A DNA stretch of 8,757 nucleotides. Source: Sandaracinaceae bacterium (GTDB lineage: Bacteria > Myxococcota_A > Polyangia > Polyangiales > Houyiibacteriaceae). A program made the translations under genes and the position numbers. The stretch spans positions 1 to 8,757 of the forward strand of contig JAAZAH010000112.1 in the NCBI GenBank assembly GCA_012514415.1. Reading direction: 5' to 3'. Below are positions 1 to 6,388 of this stretch, piece after piece. The notes below the pieces were generated by a model. The model did not search any database. It was given only the letters and a program-made list of their open reading frames with translations, and was not told where the DNA came from. Positions within the stretch are counted from its first letter, which is position 1, and the number at the start of each line of letters is the position of its first letter.

Positions 1-55
1 CCAGCTCGCCGCCTTCGTCGATCGGTTCCAATTCGAAGCTCTTCTCGAGACCCAT
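1..55 (-). CDS. Partial CDS, N-terminus of an unrecognised protein
   Basis: An ATG read on the minus strand opens a frame that runs off the left edge. The visible protein begins MGLEKSFELEPIDEGGEL, an acidic 18-residue start that I do not recognise. Third codon positions are G/C-rich and second positions A/T-rich, the same pattern as recA in this window, which favours this strand and frame. There is no clear Shine-Dalgarno sequence upstream. The frame stays open further upstream to another ATG at 202, but that stretch loses the codon pattern, so the ATG at 55 is preferred. A plus-strand frame over the same bases (2-193) is also open and cannot be excluded from 55 bases. Confidence 0.35.
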   Translation of the reverse strand, partial: MGLEKSFELEPIDEGGEL

Positions 56-261
56 GAGCCAAGAATAGACGAGATGGACTCGAAACGCGCGCCGAATCGG
101 CGCGGAAGACGCACAAGAGGCCCGAAGCGGCAGCTGATTCGGCCAATGCGTCCGTCGAGCTTCCGCGCCGTCGAAAAGTCTGGGCGCAAATGAGATGCGC
201 ATCCGGCGGCAGTAGAAGGATCGGGCGGGGCGTGCGCTTCAAGCTGAGGCGGCTCCCCTCC

Positions 262-360
262 TCGGCATCGATCGGGCGCGGGACGAATCGCCCTTTGGGA
301 CGGCGTGACAGATACGGGGCCGGGTGGAACGACCCCCGATGATGTCGGCATCGATCGGGC
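262..360. repeat. 16-base direct repeat pair
   Basis: The 16-mer TCGGCATCGATCGGGC occurs at 262-277 and again at 345-360, 83 bases apart start to start. The offset is not a multiple of three, so it is not an in-frame protein repeat. The core ATCGAT is itself palindromic. It lies in the region without an intact gene and overlaps the presumed pseudogene. It may be a duplication that accompanied decay, or a protein-binding site pair. Confidence 0.5.
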
Positions 361-640
361 CGCAAATCGAGCAAGCTCACCCCATATCCGCTTGGCGGTG
401 AGCTGACGGGCCCGGGCGAACGCGGCGAGGAGCGCATCCTCTGGATCAATGGGAAGGGGCGCCTCCCGCTCACATCCAACGGCCCATTCGAGCTCGCTCT
501 CCGCTTTGACAAGGGAACACCCAGTACGGTCCACGTCGACAAGCGCCCCGCGCGGAAGGTTTGCCCTTTACTCTTTCGTCCACGTGAACGGCCAGATCGA
601 GTCGGCGCATGTCGAGGCGATTCGCGTATGCTGCGCTCCC
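299..640 (+). pseudogene. Probable remnant of a secreted beta-sandwich repeat-domain protein (frameshifted)
   Basis: Three plus-strand stretches in alternating frames read as one degraded protein. The first, from 299, is a Gly/Thr/Asp-rich linker (DTGPGGTTPDDVG). The second, about 385-567, contains GGELTG, INGKGRLPLTSNGPFELAL, a VHV strand and a Cys. The third, about 569-634 in the first frame again, reads SFVHVNGQIESAHVEAIRVC. The order G-L-x-G, long strand, NG-x-F, V-x-V, Cys, V-x-NG-x-I, V-x-x-I-x-V-x-C follows, from memory, a repeat common in secreted or lipoprotein-like proteins of Myxococcota and related bacteria. Codon-position composition of the second and third stretches matches recA. 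One frame change is needed near 345-380 and another near 565, and no start codon or signal peptide is visible. Sequencing error is an alternative explanation for the frame changes. Confidence 0.4.
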
Positions 641-664
641 CTCCGAAAAAAGGAGCGAGGCGCT

Positions 665-1054
665 TTAGTGTGTGGCGCCGGGCGCGGAGCCGCTGGAACG
701 CGCGGACTCCATCGCCGCGCGAAGCCGTGCCGCCTCGATCTCGGCATCGGGGACGGTGATGAGCCAACGGTGGTAGGGCGCGCTTTCCTCCAGGCGAATG
801 ATGAGAATCGGCGCATTTCCGTAGACCGCCACGACGTCGTTTTTTCCCTTACGCAGCATCGTGCCAAGAAGGACGAGGCCCGGAAAGCCCGTGCCCACAC
901 GCACGCCTTTCGCTTCTCGCCACGGATGCGATGAGACCTCGACGGATTCGATTTCCTCGAGCGCAACCTCGGCGCCCTTACGGAGACCGCCGATGCGTTC
1001 GAGCGCCGAAAAACGAAGCCTCACTCGACCGGCTTGGATTTCGAGAGTCGCCAC
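665..1054 (-). CDS. Small PH-like hypothetical protein
   Basis: 129-residue cytoplasmic protein without signal peptide or membrane segment. It resembles a widespread family of 100-130 residue uncharacterised proteins with a bacterial PH-like beta-rich fold. In these, an N-terminal pair of strands is followed by a G-x-x-x-P-G-x-x-x-x-G-T motif (here GTGFPGLVLLGT, residues about 54-65), a D-V-x-x-V-Y-G strand, an I-x-L segment, and a C-terminal W-x-I-x-V-x-D-A-E helix start. The predicted start is a GTG with no obvious Shine-Dalgarno sequence; other starts upstream in frame are possible. The tail after about residue 118 is Ser/Gly/Ala-rich and probably disordered. It is divergent from the hydrolase gene, with 146 bases between the starts. 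Function is unknown and the family assignment is from recalled pattern only. Confidence 0.78.
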   Translation of the reverse strand: MATLEIQAGRVRLRFSALERIGGLRKGAEVALEEIESVEVSSHPWREAKGVRVGTGFPGLVLLGTMLRKGKNDVVAVYGNAPILIIRLEESAPYHRWLITVPDAEIEAARLRAAMESARSSGSAPGATH

Positions 1055-1142
1055 AACGGGAGCATAGCAAGCTTTCTCGAATCTCCCACGGCGCGGGCCA
1101 TTTCGGCGCTGCCGCCCCGACGCCTTCGTGCGATATGAGGCG

Positions 1143-1159
1143 CGTATCCTTCGGATGCG
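1143..1159 (+). other. Short hairpin upstream of the hydrolase gene
   Basis: CGTATCC, TTC, GGATGCG can fold into a 7-bp stem (one G-T pair) with a 3-base loop, ending about 41 bases before the hydrolase ATG. If transcribed it would lie in the 5' leader. No convincing promoter could be placed in the 146-base divergent gap, so its role is unknown. Confidence 0.25.
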
Positions 1160-1200
1160 GCAGACTTTACGCTCACACGTTCGTAACGTTGGGCAAGCTC

Positions 1201-1857
1201 ATGAACGCGCCTCGCATCCATTACGCCTATTTTCACGGCTTTCGCTCGAGTCCCAATGCCAAGAAGGGAAACCACCTTCGGGCCGTCCTCGCAGACGATG
1301 GCATCGAACTTCTCTTGCCCGATCTCAACCAGCCGAGCTTCGCATCGCTCTCGGTCGGCGCGATGCTCGCCCACCTCGACGCGCAACATGAGCGCGAAGG
1401 CCGGCCCATCTGGCGCCTCATCGGCTCGAGCCTCGGGGGATGGCTCGCGGCTCGCTGGGCCGAGCGCCATCCCGAGCATGTCGACTCGCTCGTCCTGCTC
1501 TGCCCCGCCTTCGATATCAAAAATCGCTGGCCTAAGATGTTCCCGTCGGGCGTTTTCGAGGCGTGGCGACGAGACGGGGCGATGGACACACATGATGCCG
1601 CAGGAAAGCCCGCTCGCCTCCATTTCGCCTTCTACGAAGAAGCGAGCCGCGAGCGCCAATGGCCCCATGTGAGCTCTCCTGTAACGGTCATCCACGGCAC
1701 CCGCGACGAGACGGTGCCGATCGAGGGATCGCGCACTTGGGTTCGCGATCAAGAAAACGCCACCCTCATCGAAGTCGACGATACCCACGATCTTCTCGCC
1801 TCGATGAACGTGATCGAGCGCGCCGTACGCGAGCGCTTTGGGCTGAGCACCGAGTGA
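1201..1857 (+). CDS. YqiA/YcfP-type alpha/beta-fold hydrolase
   Basis: 218-residue serine hydrolase of the alpha/beta fold, close in length and layout to the YqiA/UPF0227 esterase family. The N-terminal strand leads straight into the oxyanion motif HGFRSSP (residues 12-18). The nucleophile elbow is GSSLGG (75-80) with Ser77. The acid is probably Asp169 in HGTRDETVP, and the base His196 in DDTHDL. No signal peptide is present, so it should act in the cytoplasm on a small ester or thioester; the substrate cannot be read from sequence. The frame is open for 270 bases upstream, but the family starts just before the first strand and the ATG at 1201 gives exactly that. The Shine-Dalgarno sequence is weak. 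The gene stands alone, divergent from the PH-like gene and convergent with the tRNA genes. Confidence 0.92.
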   Translation: MNAPRIHYAYFHGFRSSPNAKKGNHLRAVLADDGIELLLPDLNQPSFASLSVGAMLAHLDAQHEREGRPIWRLIGSSLGGWLAARWAERHPEHVDSLVLLCPAFDIKNRWPKMFPSGVFEAWRRDGAMDTHDAAGKPARLHFAFYEEASRERQWPHVSSPVTVIHGTRDETVPIEGSRTWVRDQENATLIEVDDTHDLLASMNVIERAVRERFGLSTE

Positions 1858-1913
1858 CCTCACTGGAGCGCGCATCTCCGAGAGATCCACGCGACCACCC
1901 ACCCCCTAAAATG

Positions 1914-1950
1914 CGCCAAAAACGACAAACGGGCCCCCGAAGGGACCCGT
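1914..1950 (-). terminator. Intrinsic terminator after tRNA-Arg, possibly bidirectional
   Basis: On the minus strand ACGGGTCCC, loop TTCG, GGGGCCCGT forms a 9-bp stem (one G-T pair) at 1929-1950, followed by a T-rich run (TTTGTCGTTTTTGG). It starts 19 bases beyond the tRNA-Arg 3' end. On the plus strand the same hairpin is followed by CAGTCTTTGATATCTTT, so it may also stop hydrolase transcripts arriving from the other side. Confidence 0.7.
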
Positions 1951-1968
1951 CAGTCTTTGATATCTTTG

Positions 1969-2041
<73 letters not shown>

Positions 2042-2126
2042 AAGGCTGGACGAACTCGAAAACTCGCTCGCGACCTGGATCAACGAGAAGCGGTCGGGAG
2101 AGACTCCCTTTCGCCACCGTGAGTGA

Positions 2127-2154
2127 ACTCTAGCCACTCAAATGATTTGGTCAA
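2127..2154 (-). promoter_or_regulatory. Sigma70-like promoter for tRNA-Arg
   Basis: Reading the minus strand, TTGACC (2154-2149), a 16-base spacer and TAGAGT (2132-2127) make a good housekeeping promoter in the gap between the two tRNA genes. Transcription would start near 2120 and give a leader of roughly 80 bases before the mature tRNA-Arg, to be removed by RNase P and other nucleases. Confidence 0.55.
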
Positions 2155-2172
2155 ATCGTCCGGCGCCTTTTT

Positions 2173-2260
2173 TGGCGGAGAGAGAGGGATTTGAACCCTC
2201 GATACCTTTCAGTATGCCCGCTTAGCAAGCGGGTGCCTTCGACCACTCGGCCATCTCTCC
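2173..2260 (-). tRNA. tRNA-Ser(GCT), CCA encoded
   Basis: An 85-base class II tRNA followed by an encoded CCA (2175-2173) folds on the minus strand. Acceptor stem is GGAGAGA/TCTCTCC, anticodon stem CCCGC/GCGGG with loop TTGCTAA (anticodon GCT, reading AGC and AGU). A long variable arm built on ATACT/GGTAT is typical of serine tRNAs. T stem is GAGGG/CCCTC with loop TTCAAAT, and the discriminator is G. It lies upstream of the tRNA-Arg gene in the same orientation. Confidence 0.96.
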
Positions 2261-2275
2261 AAAATCACGCTATTT

Positions 2276-2281
2276 TGTCAA
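2276..2281 (-). promoter_or_regulatory. Isolated consensus -35 hexamer before tRNA-Ser
   Basis: A perfect TTGACA on the minus strand lies 15 bases before the first base of tRNA-Ser. At usual spacing the -10 would fall inside the tRNA, where no good match is seen. It may be a relic or coincidence, so the true tRNA-Ser promoter is unplaced. Confidence 0.2.
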
Positions 2282-2297
2282 ATCGAGAGCCTCACCG

Positions 2298-2318
2298 GCC
2301 CTCAGGAGGGGGCTTTTT
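2298..2318 (+). terminator. Intrinsic terminator-like hairpin on the plus strand
   Basis: GCCCTC, loop AGGA, GGGGGC gives a 6-bp stem (one G-T pair) followed by TTTTT on the plus strand. No plus-strand gene lies just upstream apart from the distant hydrolase, so it probably blocks antisense transcription into the epimerase gene. In minus orientation the T run becomes a leading A run, so it would not work for the epimerase transcript. Confidence 0.5.
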
Positions 2319-2357
2319 AGCGCTGGGAGGAACAGATGTCAACGAAGCAGGCATTTT

Positions 2358-3410
2358 TCAGCGAAATTCCTCGGAAAGCGCCAGCTTTTTCTGCTCCTCG
2401 ATGAGCTCGAGCCCGGGGACTTGCGCTTCGAGTGCGAGGAGCGCATCGATTCCGCCAATCTCATTCACCCAGCGTTCGATTTCACGTGCGGCTTCGTCGG
2501 CAAAAACCGCACCGACGTAGTGAAGTCTCGAGCGCGCGCTCGATCCATCGAAGCTCGTGCTCAGGCCGAGGCGCATCGCATCGATAAAACCGTGCCCACC
2601 CAGCTCGCGCCCGAAGCGCCGCGCCATTCGATGCATCCCGAGGCCCCACCCCGACTTGGGCGGACGCAACACAAGCGCCGAGGTAAGGAGCGTAAGAAAG
2701 CGCCGCTGCGTAAGCATCTCGGGATCGGGGACATAATAAATTCCAAACGCGGCTTCCTCTCGGAGGGCACCTTTGACCGCCGCTTCGGCCAAGTTTTCCA
2801 CATGCGTGGTGGCGATGAAATTTTTCCCGTCACCGATCGAGCGCAGCCGCCCTTCGATCGCGGCGCGCGCGATGCGAGGAAGAAAGAGGCGATCACCCGC
2901 CCCCCAGACGATGCCCGGCCTCAAAATCACCGTTTCGATTTCGCGCGCGAAGCGGGTCGCTACCAGCTCCTCCGCTTCCTTTTTGGTTCGGCCAAGCTTT
3001 CCAATCGGACGGGTCGACAGACCGCGGTTTTCGTTATGCCCCCGCCTCGGTGTGCCATCGAGCGTCGCATCGGCCGACGAGATGAAGACGAAACGACGAA
3101 CGCCCTGATAGTGCGCGGCTTTCAGGAGGTTATCCGTACCCGCGACGTTCACCCATCCATGAACCTCGAGTGGGGCGCGCTCATCGGCAATGCCGGCTGC
3201 GTGGATGATCCGGCTCGCACCTCCAATCGCCTCGGCCAAAGCGCGCGGAGAGGAGAGATCACCAAGCTTACACTCGACGCCCTTCTCCTCGAGGGAGGGC
3301 ACGTCCTTCTCTGAGCGCACGAGAGCAACCACGCGTCGCCCCTCGCTCCGCAGCCGATCAACGATCGCGCTCCCCACAAAGCCAGTCGCGCCTGTCACAA
3401 AGAAGAGCAT
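2358..3410 (-). CDS. NAD(P)-binding epimerase/dehydratase-family (extended SDR) protein
   Basis: 350-residue cytoplasmic protein of the extended short-chain dehydrogenase/reductase superfamily (NAD-dependent epimerase/dehydratase and 3-beta-hydroxysteroid dehydrogenase-like). The dinucleotide-binding motif TGATGFVG is at residues 6-13. An acidic-residue strand (GDL, 50-52), the HAAG motif (70-73) and the FISSAD strand (109-114) follow in the expected order. The catalytic Y-x-x-x-K appears as L139-G-R-T-K143, so the Lys is kept but the Tyr is Leu. A substrate-side segment RPGIVWGAGD and the FIATTHVENLA motif are conserved. The ATG at 3410 puts the Rossmann motif at the usual distance from the N-terminus; an ATG 33 bases upstream would add 11 unneeded residues. 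The gene stands alone, downstream of recA with 276 bases between. The substrate is unknown. Confidence 0.9.
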   Translation of the reverse strand: MLFFVTGATGFVGSAIVDRLRSEGRRVVALVRSEKDVPSLEEKGVECKLGDLSSPRALAEAIGGASRIIHAAGIADERAPLEVHGWVNVAGTDNLLKAAHYQGVRRFVFISSADATLDGTPRRGHNENRGLSTRPIGKLGRTKKEAEELVATRFAREIETVILRPGIVWGAGDRLFLPRIARAAIEGRLRSIGDGKNFIATTHVENLAEAAVKGALREEAAFGIYYVPDPEMLTQRRFLTLLTSALVLRPPKSGWGLGMHRMARRFGRELGGHGFIDAMRLGLSTSFDGSSARSRLHYVGAVFADEAAREIERWVNEIGGIDALLALEAQVPGLELIEEQKKLALSEEFR

Positions 3411-3471
3411 CCTTCCGCTACCTATCAGCGCAGCACGCCACACTCAAGCGAAGCGCTATGGAAAGAGCGCA

Positions 3472-3559
3472 CGCCCTCGACGCCAGCCATATGACACGAC
3501 CTCTGTTTTTGACCCGTCCAGTTTCGATCTTAAAAAAGGGAGCATCGACGTCGAGGGCG
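3472..3559. repeat. 11-base perfect inverted repeat in the recA-epimerase spacer
   Basis: CGCCCTCGACG at 3472-3482 is the exact reverse complement of CGTCGAGGGCG at 3549-3559, with 66 bases between. If transcribed on the minus strand from recA or from an epimerase promoter, the arms could close a long-range stem around a T-rich interior. Neither arm is followed by a classical terminator T run at the right place. Its role is unknown. Confidence 0.45.
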
Positions 3560-3565
3560 CGGCTT

Positions 3566-3613
3566 TTATAGACGCGTTTGGTTTGCCGTCTCCATCACCT
3601 CCTCTCGTTTCAT
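3566..3613 (-). other. Micro-ORF with a 10-base anti-16S-complementary sequence
   Basis: On the minus strand, 74 bases after the recA stop, the bases AGGAGGTGAT (3603-3594) match the full Shine-Dalgarno complement of the 16S rRNA 3' end. The only ATG near it overlaps its end, too close for normal initiation. In frame, ATG at 3613 gives the 15-residue peptide MKREEVMETANQTRL ending in TAA. It could be a leader peptide for the epimerase gene, a ribosome-standby site or chance. No known family is recognised. Confidence 0.25.
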
Positions 3614-3686
3614 CGACCTGCACCGATCGTCCATGCGCCCAAGGGAATGCTGCCGGCTTGTCCCGGGCGCGGACGTCGCTGGACCG

Positions 3687-4760
3687 TTAGGCCGCCTTCG
3701 CCTTCCGCCTCCCGGCCACGGCCTCGCTCGAGCGCGCTTCCGTACGCTCCGCAGCCGCCCCATCCTTGCCCTTGCCGCCCTCTTCCCCCCGCAGGCGTGT
3801 TTTGACGCGCTCGAGGAGTTTGGGATCGTCCACAAGCGCCTGGCGCGCACGTTCGCGACCCTGCCCAAGGCTATCTCCGTCGAAGGAATGATAGGCGCCG
3901 CTCTTTTCGATGACTCCCTTTGCGATCGCCTGATCGAGGATGTCGCTCACGGCGTCGCATCCCTCGCCGTAGCGGATCTCGAACTCCGCCTGCTGAAACG
4001 GCGGTGAGAGCTTGTTCTTCACCACCTTGGCGCGCGTGCGATTTCCGATCACAGCATCGCCCGATTTCACGCTCGCGATGCGGCGGATATCGATGCGGAT
4101 CGACGCGTAATACTTGAGCGCGTTTCCGCCGGTCGTTACCTCGGGCGAACCGAACATCACGCCGATCTTTTGTCGCAACTGGTTGATGAAGATTACGGTC
4201 GTATGTGTCTTATTGAGCGCGCCGGTGAGCTTCCGCATCGCCTTGCTCATCAGCCTCGCCTGGAGGCCCACCTGCATATCGCTCATCTCGCCCTCGATCT
4301 CGGCCTGCGGCACGAGCGCCGCCACCGAATCGACGACCAGGAGATCCACCGCCCCACTCCGCACGAGCGTCTCGGCAATCTCGAGCGCCTGCTCACCGTG
4401 GTCGGGCTGGCTAATCAACAGGCCCGTTGGATCGACCCCAAGCCTTTTTGCGTAAACGATATCGAGCGCATGCTCCGCGTCGATGAACGCCGCCACGCCC
4501 CCGGCTTTCTGACATTCGGCGATGGCATGGAGGGCGAGGGTCGTCTTTCCGCTCGCTTCAGGGCCAAAGATCTCGACGATCCTCCCCCGCGGATAGCCGC
4601 CGATCCCGAGCGCGATATCAAGCGAAGGACAGCCCGTCGGGATCACCGAGACATCCTCGACCTTCTTTTCGCCGAGGCGCATGATCGATCCCTTCCCAAA
4701 GCTCTTTTCAATCCCCTTCAGCGCCTCATCGAGCGCCTTCATCTTCTCTTTCAGCATCAT
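3687..4760 (-). CDS. recA: RecA recombinase
   Basis: 357-residue RecA, the ATP-dependent DNA strand-exchange protein that also triggers LexA autocleavage in the SOS response. The N-terminal polymerisation helix is followed by Walker A GPEASGKT (66-73), catalytic Glu in FIDAEHALD (Glu97), Walker B LLVVDS (140-145), loop L1 with EIEGEMSD (154-161) and loop L2 from NQLRQKIGVMFGSPEVTTGG (193-212). The C-terminal domain is present. The tail after about 325 is Gly/Ala-rich and ends RRKAKAA, without the strongly acidic tail of E. coli RecA. The start is ATGATG: the Shine-Dalgarno GAAAGGA at 4770-4764 lies 3 bases from the first ATG and 6 from the second, so translation may begin at 4757. The comM stop is 15 bases upstream, leaving no room for a separate promoter or a LexA box in the gap. 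Confidence 0.98.
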   Translation of the reverse strand: MMLKEKMKALDEALKGIEKSFGKGSIMRLGEKKVEDVSVIPTGCPSLDIALGIGGYPRGRIVEIFGPEASGKTTLALHAIAECQKAGGVAAFIDAEHALDIVYAKRLGVDPTGLLISQPDHGEQALEIAETLVRSGAVDLLVVDSVAALVPQAEIEGEMSDMQVGLQARLMSKAMRKLTGALNKTHTTVIFINQLRQKIGVMFGSPEVTTGGNALKYYASIRIDIRRIASVKSGDAVIGNRTRAKVVKNKLSPPFQQAEFEIRYGEGCDAVSDILDQAIAKGVIEKSGAYHSFDGDSLGQGRERARQALVDDPKLLERVKTRLRGEEGGKGKDGAAAERTEARSSEAVAGRRKAKAA

Positions 4761-4775
4761 ATTTCCTTTCTGATC

Positions 4776-6275
4776 TCACCCTTCGCGGATGCGATCGAAA
4801 AGTCGATGGAGAAGGGCCTCGGCGATCTCGCGCTCGCTAATGATGGCGCTTCCCCGAAGCGCCGCGGCACTCCTCCCCACGCGAAGAATTTTCGCATATG
4901 CCCTCGCCGAGAGGCCGAGGCGATCGACGGCCCGATCCAGGAGGATCAGCGCAGACCGCTCGGCTCGGGCTTCGAGCTCCTCAAGCGTCGACGGCACATC
5001 TTCTGCGAGCAGCGCGCGAGCACGAATGACTCTCTCCCGCACCACGTCGGAACGCTCTGCGGGCTCGATGGAACGAAGCTCACGCGGCTCGATGCGGCTG
5101 ACCCCGAGCTGCATATCAAAGCGATCGAGAAGCGGCCCCGAGACCCGCGCCTTATACCGCTCAGCTTTCGTCGGACAGCCCGAACATTCCCGCTTTCGAT
5201 CCCCCGCGAAACCGCAAGGACACGGGTTCATCGCTGCGACGACGAGCGGCGACGCCGGCATCGTCACGCGCTGATTGACCCGCGCGATCGAAACAAAGCC
5301 ATCTTCCATCGTCTGGCGCATCGATTCGAGGGCATCGCGCCGGAATTCAGGCAGCTCATCGAGGAAGAGCACACCCCCATGCGCGAGCGTAACCTCACCG
5401 GGGCGGATGGGATCGCCTCCGCCAATCAATGCGCTCGCGCTTGCGCTCGAGTGCGGAGCGCGGAAAGGCCGCTGCATCCCCTCGAGGCGCGATGGGATCG
5501 GAAGTCCCGCCGCACTATGAATCGTCGCGACCTCGATCGCCTCTTCTACCGAAAGCGGAGGGAGGATGCTCGGGAGCCTTCGCGCGAGCATGGTTTTTCC
5601 CGCCCCCGGAGAGCCCACAAATAAGACGTTATGCCCCCCAGCCGCCGCGATCTCGAGCGCCCGTTTCGCCGCCTCCTGCCCACGGATCTCCGAAAGATCG
5701 AGCTCCCACACCCTCCCGCTTTCCTGCTCGCCCAGATCGAGGCCAACGGCGCTCCGGAGCGTCCCCTCACCCCGGAGCGCCGCGATCACCTCATCGAGAT
5801 GGTCGGCAACATAGATCTCGAGCCCGAGACTGAGCGCAGCCTCGGCGGCATTCGCGCGCGGGATGATCGCACGCGTGATGCCCTCCCTCTTGGCCGCCCG
5901 GAGCTGCGGAAGCACTCCTCGGATGGCCCGAAGTTCCCCGCCGAGGCCGAGCTCACCGAGGATCAGATAATCCGTCAGCTTCTCGGCCAAGAGTCCGCCC
6001 GCAGCAGCCACGATGGCGAGGGCGATGGCGAGATCGAAGCTCGCTCCGGTCTTTCGCAGATCACCGGGCGCGAGGTTGACGACGACAGGTCGCGAAGGAA
6101 GCGCAATGGAGCAACTCTCGAGCGCAGCCTTCACCCTCACGCGGCTCTCTTTGACCTCGCGCTCGGGCATCCCGACCAACTCAAAAGACGGAAGCCCCTT
6201 GCCGAGCAAGACCTCGACCTGGACCGGAAAGGCGTCCACCCCAAAAAGCCCACCCGCGTGTGCGACCGCTCTCAT
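4776..6275 (-). CDS. comM: ComM/YifB-type AAA+ branch-migration helicase
   Basis: 499-residue protein of the ComM/YifB (Mg-chelatase-like) AAA+ family. ComM is a hexameric helicase that extends RecA-made joint molecules by branch migration during natural transformation. The N-terminal Lon-protease-like domain shows GLPSFELVGMPEREVKESR (27-45) and VNLAPGDLRK (66-75). Walker A is GSPGAGKT (221-228), Walker B VLFLDE (302-307), then a four-cysteine zinc motif (C352, C354, C364, C367), the SGPLLDRFD segment (379-387) and the LSARAYAKILRV C-terminal element (455-466). The ATG at 6275 aligns with family starts; an ATG at 6293 would add six residues and has no ribosome site. In the usually conserved PFRAPHH motif the second His is Ser276. 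It sits between ligA and recA in one direction. Despite the name, the presence of other competence genes cannot be judged here. Confidence 0.95.
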   Translation of the reverse strand: MRAVAHAGGLFGVDAFPVQVEVLLGKGLPSFELVGMPEREVKESRVRVKAALESCSIALPSRPVVVNLAPGDLRKTGASFDLAIALAIVAAAGGLLAEKLTDYLILGELGLGGELRAIRGVLPQLRAAKREGITRAIIPRANAAEAALSLGLEIYVADHLDEVIAALRGEGTLRSAVGLDLGEQESGRVWELDLSEIRGQEAAKRALEIAAAGGHNVLFVGSPGAGKTMLARRLPSILPPLSVEEAIEVATIHSAAGLPIPSRLEGMQRPFRAPHSSASASALIGGGDPIRPGEVTLAHGGVLFLDELPEFRRDALESMRQTMEDGFVSIARVNQRVTMPASPLVVAAMNPCPCGFAGDRKRECSGCPTKAERYKARVSGPLLDRFDMQLGVSRIEPRELRSIEPAERSDVVRERVIRARALLAEDVPSTLEELEARAERSALILLDRAVDRLGLSARAYAKILRVGRSAAALRGSAIISEREIAEALLHRLFDRIREG

Positions 6276-6343
6276 GCCCCACTCGAAATGCATCGAGCGG
6301 ACCAGAAAAACGCGCGCGAATCTCCGTGAAATTTCGGTTTTAC

Positions 6344-6379
6344 CTGGCGGAATGACGGTCCCCCGCCGCCGGCCGCCAG
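6344..6379 (-). other. Hairpin between ligA and comM
   Basis: On the minus strand CTGGCGG (6379-6373) and CCGCCAG (6350-6344) are perfect 7-bp complements enclosing a 22-base G-rich loop, beginning about 10 bases after the ligA stop. No T run follows, so it is not a standard intrinsic terminator. It may stabilise or partly separate the ligA and comM messages. Confidence 0.35.
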
Positions 6380-6388
6380 CGCCGCAGC

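Noticed and set aside
2..193. Plus-strand frame beginning QLAAFVDRFQFEALLE at the left edge
   Set aside because: Codon-position composition near the edge favours the opposite strand, and the downstream half is Arg-rich and featureless; too little sequence to decide.
1..567. Continuous minus-strand open frame with a helical-looking segment (EDALLAAFARARQL)
   Set aside because: It has no good start codon, a Pro/Ser-rich low-information middle, and a codon-position pattern that fits the plus strand better over 385-640. It remains a weak alternative to the pseudogene call, possibly fed by an ATG at 610 plus one frameshift.
931..1200. N-terminal extension of the hydrolase by 90 residues
   Set aside because: The extension overlaps the divergent gene, is Arg-rich and non-family, and the ATG at 1201 fits the usual family start.
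1021..1902. 293-residue minus-strand open frame opposite the hydrolase
   Set aside because: The plus-strand hydrolase has a full catalytic triad and family fold; the antisense product matches nothing I recognise.
4170..5624. 484-residue plus-strand open frame across recA and comM
   Set aside because: It lies antisense to two strongly conserved genes and its protein is Arg/Asp/His-rich without recognisable motifs; it is a by-product of G/C-rich codons.
6300..6388. Separate comM promoter in the ligA-comM gap
   Set aside because: No hexamer pair with acceptable match and spacing was found, so no promoter is claimed.
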